Below the pieces are notes generated by a model. It saw only the letters and a list, made by a program, of their open reading frames with translations, was not told the origin of the DNA and made no database searches. DNA of 64,000 nt. It comes from Sarcomyxa edulis. Its lineage: Eukaryota > Basidiomycota > Agaricomycetes > Agaricales > Mycenaceae. Numbering within the stretch: the first letter of the stretch is position 1; the number at the start of each line of letters is the position of its first letter. Shown one piece after another: positions 59,727 to 64,000 of the stretch. The position numbers and the translations under genes were made by a program. Location of the stretch: the NCBI GenBank assembly GCA_009761415.1, contig QUOL01000008.1, positions 1,488,001 to 1,552,000 on the forward strand, read 5' to 3'.

Positions 59727-61540
59727 GTAAGATCGTGAGTGTACGGAGAAAGTACGTGGTGGCGCTAGAGATAATGTGGTATCCAGGCGACTGAAACAAC
59801 GGAGTATCTCTTCAAGTCGGATTTGATACCTTTGCTAGAGAGGGCAGTGGGGACTGGTAGTCAAAGCGGCGCTGCTTTAAACCACCCGGCTTTTGTCAAG
59901 GTTCTTCATTTGGCGCTCGAGAGCGCTATAACTCTAAAAGTAGACAAGCTGGGAGAGGTGAGAATTCACACGGCTGTAGCATAGATGTGCCTAGGCCAAG
60001 TTTAGCAAAGACAATGGATAGAGACACATTGCGAGAAGCGAAGGTCAAGATCGGTCGCAAGCCATGTCCAGTTGTTTTCAATTGAGTTCGACAGAATCTA
60101 CAAAGGAAGACCCAGAGAAAGACCCAAAGGATAGAACGAGCGTTGACCGAGATCATAATAGACTAGTGTTCCATTTGGGAGATTTCGTCGGTGTTGAACG
60201 TAAAGCGTGAGCGTTTCTTGAGAATCCATGTGGTCTTCAATGTCATTTTGTGATGCATCAGCTTCACAAGGAAAGAAACCATCCATAGCGGTACTCACCT
60301 CCAACCTGAGGTTAGAATCAGGCCTGTATCGACGTACGCGGACCAAAATCATCGGATATGAATGGTGCCATGATGATGTTAACACTGCAGCGTGTCTAAA
60401 GCGGAATCGAAGCATACCTCGGATGCGTTTGTCGGAAGTGTGACTGTACTCTGTTTACCGCTGGAGCATTTGACAGAGAAAGAACCAGATATGAAATACT
60501 AGGACTCACAAGAGCATCTTGAGATCTCGCAAACTCGAAGGCGCGACGTCAAAATCGTGCGCGTGACCTCGTTGACCTCGAGCCAGAGATTTAAGTTGAC
60601 GCGATCGTTGGACGTCCGTACTTTCTCCTGGACAGGCTCGTTATCATTTGAGTCTCATGATAATGCTGTCCACTATCCTTCTGAGTCCACTTCGGTGCAA
60701 ATCAGGACGACACGCGTTCCAAAGACCTAGAATAAGCCGGTATCAGTTCTCCAACATATCTACCCAGCCTAGATGTCTGATTGTTCGTGTCAGGCAAGCT
60801 TCATCGTGATTTCCATGTGTATAGCCTGACAGAATATTCTCCGAGTGTTGAACAGGGATCAAGATTCAAAACGATCTTCAAGTTGTGACTGCAATCGTTC
60901 GTCGTCACACCTGTGTTACGCGTTCTTCTTCCTTCGAAGTTCAAACTGTAACTCGAGTTCGAGCTCCTCAGCTCATCGTACTGTCATGCGTAGCATTTTT
61001 TTTCCGCACTCCGTTGTGCCTTCAGTCATCATCGCGATCACCATCCAATCTAATTTCGCATATCCACCTTCCACTCCTGATCTCCAGGTTTTTTTAACCG
61101 AAGTTATCATCACATCGAATCTGATCGCGCCTCATCTGGCTTCATGCTGCATTTTTGTTGTCTTACAATTCTGACACCAATATATTGGTACGCTCGAGAT
61201 TCGGGTAGAGTTGACTGGAGTTTATTACACGGTGCGGAGAACTTTCGCTCTAGCATCACTCTACAACAGGAAAATCTACACGAAGGATGGTACATAAGCT
61301 ATAAGCTTAACAGAAGACGAATGAAGAATAACAACAAATAGCGACGACGACGAATAGAGTGGGAAATACAGTAATGGAGGAAAAGGCGCGGTATGGATAC
61401 AATGTCTCGTTACGTTGAGTTTGATGGATAAACTGATAAAAGGAGTCGTTACAGATCGTGATGTTACCCCGGATTATGGATGGCAACGGCGTAAGAGGAC
61501 GTTGAAATTGGATCGGAGGTCAGGTCGTCGTCGAGCACGC
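59727..61540. other. region between DUF6699 copies 5 and 6
   Basis: About 1.8 kb. A minus-strand frame at 60098-60415 (105 codons, including HRRNLPNGTLVYYDLGQRSF) is the best candidate coding piece, but I recognise nothing in it and could not join it to neighbours. Confidence 0.35.
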
Positions 61541-62233
61541 TTACGAGACGTGCATTTGCCAGACGTTAGGCCCCTTCGATGTGGACGATAGTCCCATGAA
61601 TTGATGTTTCTGCATCAAAAAATCTACCCTCTTCATCCCCTTCTTCTTCTCCTCCGTCTCCTTCTTAGGGTCCCCCACCCGCTCGTATCGATGCTTGAAA
61701 GCATCTTCGACTTGTTTACGTCCTGCACGGCCAGGGATACGATCAAAGTCGTCTTGGCTAGCGCCCATCCGAAGTGCCGCGTAGATTCCCATGATCACGT
61801 CTCCTACAGTGACGCAAGCCCCAGGTTTCGCTGAGCTTGCGGGTATGGTTAAATTGAATGGGAGCTGTTTGCATGTGATGGTCATGGATGGCTGTGGAGG
61901 GCTCGTAGCAGGTTGTGCGAGTACAGCGGATGACGAAACTGGTCGAGTGATGGAAGGATCATACGACAGATCGTATGGAACGAGCGATTTCGACTTTAAC
62001 CCTAAAACAGGGTTTATGACGGTGTACGTGTCCTTGGTGGGAACACGCTCAGGCTCGTCGTCCACCGGGGGAAGCGGTGCATAGGAATACGGCGAGCCAG
62101 TATAATGGAGAGGGGGAGGTGTTGAGGGCCCAGGTGAGGGCGAGAGAGTCAAGTTCGAGAATGTGGGAGATGGTCTCGAAGGAGGGGAGAAGGCTTGGTT
62201 GCGCTCAGAAAATCGAACGTGCTTGCCGGGCAT
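61541..62233 (-). CDS. DUF6699-domain protein (copy 6)
   Basis: A single intact exon of 230 residues. MPGKHVRFSERNQAF at 62233 is chosen as the start because copy 3 begins the same way; the frame stays open upstream to 62506. After a Pro/Ser-rich linker the domain reads TVINPVLGLKSKSLVPYDLS, the strand pair PSMTITCKQLPFNLTIP, the helix CVTVGDVIMGIYAALRMG, DAFKHRYERVGDP, a Lys/Glu-rich insert, KKGMKRVDFLMQKHQFMGLS and NVWQMHVS. It is the most complete copy in the window and the best reference for the others. Function is unknown. Confidence 0.82.
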   Translation of the reverse strand: MPGKHVRFSERNQAFSPPSRPSPTFSNLTLSPSPGPSTPPPLHYTGSPYSYAPLPPVDDEPERVPTKDTYTVINPVLGLKSKSLVPYDLSYDPSITRPVSSSAVLAQPATSPPQPSMTITCKQLPFNLTIPASSAKPGACVTVGDVIMGIYAALRMGASQDDFDRIPGRAGRKQVEDAFKHRYERVGDPKKETEEKKKGMKRVDFLMQKHQFMGLSSTSKGPNVWQMHVS

Positions 62234-63360
62234 CGTTGCTGTCGACGTGCCAGGTATACCGAGTATAGGTACGTCCGCAGAAACGATGTCGAAGACGATC
62301 CAAGGGAGAGCGAAATCGATAAGATGGGTTTCTAGTGAAACTAGAGGCAGAATATATAGAGGAACGGATTTTGGAGAAGGGAGACTTTGGGAGATCTGGG
62401 CATCGTCAAACGAGGTATATATGGATGGCGGGCTCAGCCTTGCGCAGCCGCAAGACAGCTTCGAAATCCTAGGACAACCTTCGTCGGCATGACTCACAAT
62501 GTGCAAGCACGCGCCCCAGTGGTGGGGATAGGAGAGGTGTTGTCTACCGAATCGGGTATTTGAGCGCTCAAGATCAACGTGTCATATGGGTTTTTGAATG
62601 CTGATATTGATCGAACTCTATCAAGTGACGTCTTTCTGAGCTTTCCTGTGTCTTATTGGGATGCAATGTTTTGATTTAACCACGGTCCTAGTGATGTATC
62701 AGCTCAGTACACTACGCCCATTCTCAAGTCTCAAATCCAGAACGTTAGAATCCTAGGTACGCATTACATTGTGGGCAGTACGCTGATCTCGTTTAACTGA
62801 ATACGGGAACGCACAGCAATATGCAGACTCTACATTCATAGCCCCGGACACTGCAGTGATTGGCGCCGGCGCTAAGGGCGCTAAGGGAAACCTTATGTGG
62901 AATCTATAGCGCAGCCTCCTATCCAACAAAGTCACTTCCCTTCCAGGTGTCAGCTCCACTTATCGACCGCGCCGGGAGCAATACGGCTTGATATCATGCC
63001 CTGGTTCCAACTTTCCAGAACATCGGGGGCTGCGCTATAGACACTATAGTGGCAACGGGTCAAACTTTGATTTTCTGCTCCCATCTCTTCGGTCGTCAGT
63101 AGGCCGAGGGCGAAGGAAGCCGTTCTGCTCCATCGCGCTCCTACAAAGCTCCCATCCCTTTCCGAAAATATGGCGGATTGCCTATACAAAACATCAAGAA
63201 CCCCTCTCGGTGCTTAGGTCTATATTGGCCTGTCTTACAGTTGTGGCTATCGGCATGGATGAACTCTCTTTTGGTACGATGTCTCCGCGATTATGACTGT
63301 AAAAGCGGTATTTGTGATTCGTTTGACTTACATTGAGAATATAGCTGACCATGCGGCGTC
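62234..63360. other. intergenic with 17-base inverted repeat
   Basis: About 1.1 kb upstream of DUF6699 copy 6. TCTATAGCGCAGCCTCC at 62903-62919 is inverted at 63025-63041 with one mismatch. A perfect CACTATAGTG palindrome follows at about 63042, and GCGCTAAGGG is directly repeated near 62871-62890. No gene is seen. Confidence 0.4.
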
Positions 63361-63600
63361 AGCAGATATGGCGGCGCCGCTGCGAACGTTTATAACTCTG
63401 ACAGTCACAGTCTATCCAACTGGGCTAACTATGGCTATATCTCTCAGGAAATCTTAAGCTATATTCCGACCTACGATATCATGCCTAGGCCCCCAGATTC
63501 TGCTACGGAGTTACGCCCCGATGTCTGCTATGAATACTATACACCTTCATCACCTTTATCCACCGAGGTGGCACCAAGGGACCTTCCGATCGACTTGTAG
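63361..63600 (+). other. possible 3'-terminal exon
   Basis: An open frame of 79 codons ends at TAG 63598-63600. It has protein-like composition (RYGGAAANVYNSDSHSLSNW, then ISQEILSYIPTYDIMPRPP) and lacks an early ATG. It could be a last exon spliced onto something upstream through an AG just before it, but no matching upstream exon was found. Beyond it, to the window end, I see nothing coding. Confidence 0.25.
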
Positions 63601-64000
63601 AACCAAGATGAACCTTGGACCTCTCTCGCCGTGAAAGCCGTGCGATATCCTTCGTACATCGAAGGAAGTGGTCGTCATCAGCTATACCCCGACCATTGTG
63701 GCATACCGCGATTTTTCTGTATCTGATCGACCTATACATATCGAGAGCCCATTTTGGGCTTTAACCAGTCTTTCTTGAGTAGCATTTCCCGAACAAACAA
63801 GACAGGTCTGCCACCATATCGTAATCCATCGATCACCGCTAACCACAATGTCATGCTGAGATGTCACTCGCCGCTTTCTCATTCGCCTCAAAACCCAGGA
63901 CTTCCTGAACGACGGAAACGGAAAACATCGGCACAGCTTGCTTCGTCATACTTTTATGTTGGGGCTTACCTAGCTTCTACCTCCCCGAAGGACTCGGGAC

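Noticed and set aside
1..64000. CRISPR arrays, bacterial operons, prophage or integrated virus genes
   Set aside because: Nothing of the kind is visible; gene structure is eukaryotic throughout.

Overview
The window is nuclear DNA of a filamentous basidiomycete, most likely an Agaricomycete. The evidence is the many short GT-AG introns of about 50-70 bases, leucine-rich F-box-like proteins, DUF6699 proteins, a STAND/NLR protein and metacaspase paralogues, an Ste11/Prf1-like HMG-box regulator, and a Mup1-type amino-acid permease. Gene models were spliced by eye from reading frame, splice signals and family motifs; no alignment or RNA data were available.

Layout. 0-10.4 kb is a compact housekeeping block: the 3' part of an F-box-like gene (+), an S9 serine peptidase (+), a methionine-permease-type transporter (-) divergent from a RidA-family gene (+), and an NmrA-like NAD(P)-binding protein (+). 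10.4-19.6 kb holds an HMG-box regulator (-), a doubtful membrane-protein remnant (-) and a HhH-GPD DNA glycosylase (+). 19.6-26.0 kb is gene-poor.

26-44 kb is the most unusual part. A DUF6699 gene is followed on the same strand by a STAND NTPase with an MLKL-like helical N-terminus and no C-terminal repeats, then by a membrane-anchored metacaspase. After a serine-rich protein gene (-), Bub3 (+) and an F-box-like gene (+) come two more metacaspase paralogues (-). All three metacaspases keep the catalytic His and Cys. I read this as a candidate regulated-cell-death or allorecognition locus; that is inference from domain content and clustering.

45-62 kb carries five more DUF6699 loci (three complete or nearly so, one frameshifted, one fragment), a sugar-porter MFS gene (+), and a 10-exon gene for a 1,403-residue Ser/Thr/Pro-rich membrane protein with internal repeats and duplicated-looking exons. 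The last 1.7 kb contains an inverted repeat and one possible 3' exon only.

Very small coding exons recur (7, 10, 13, 20 and 23 bases), so automatic gene models here are likely to be wrong at those places.
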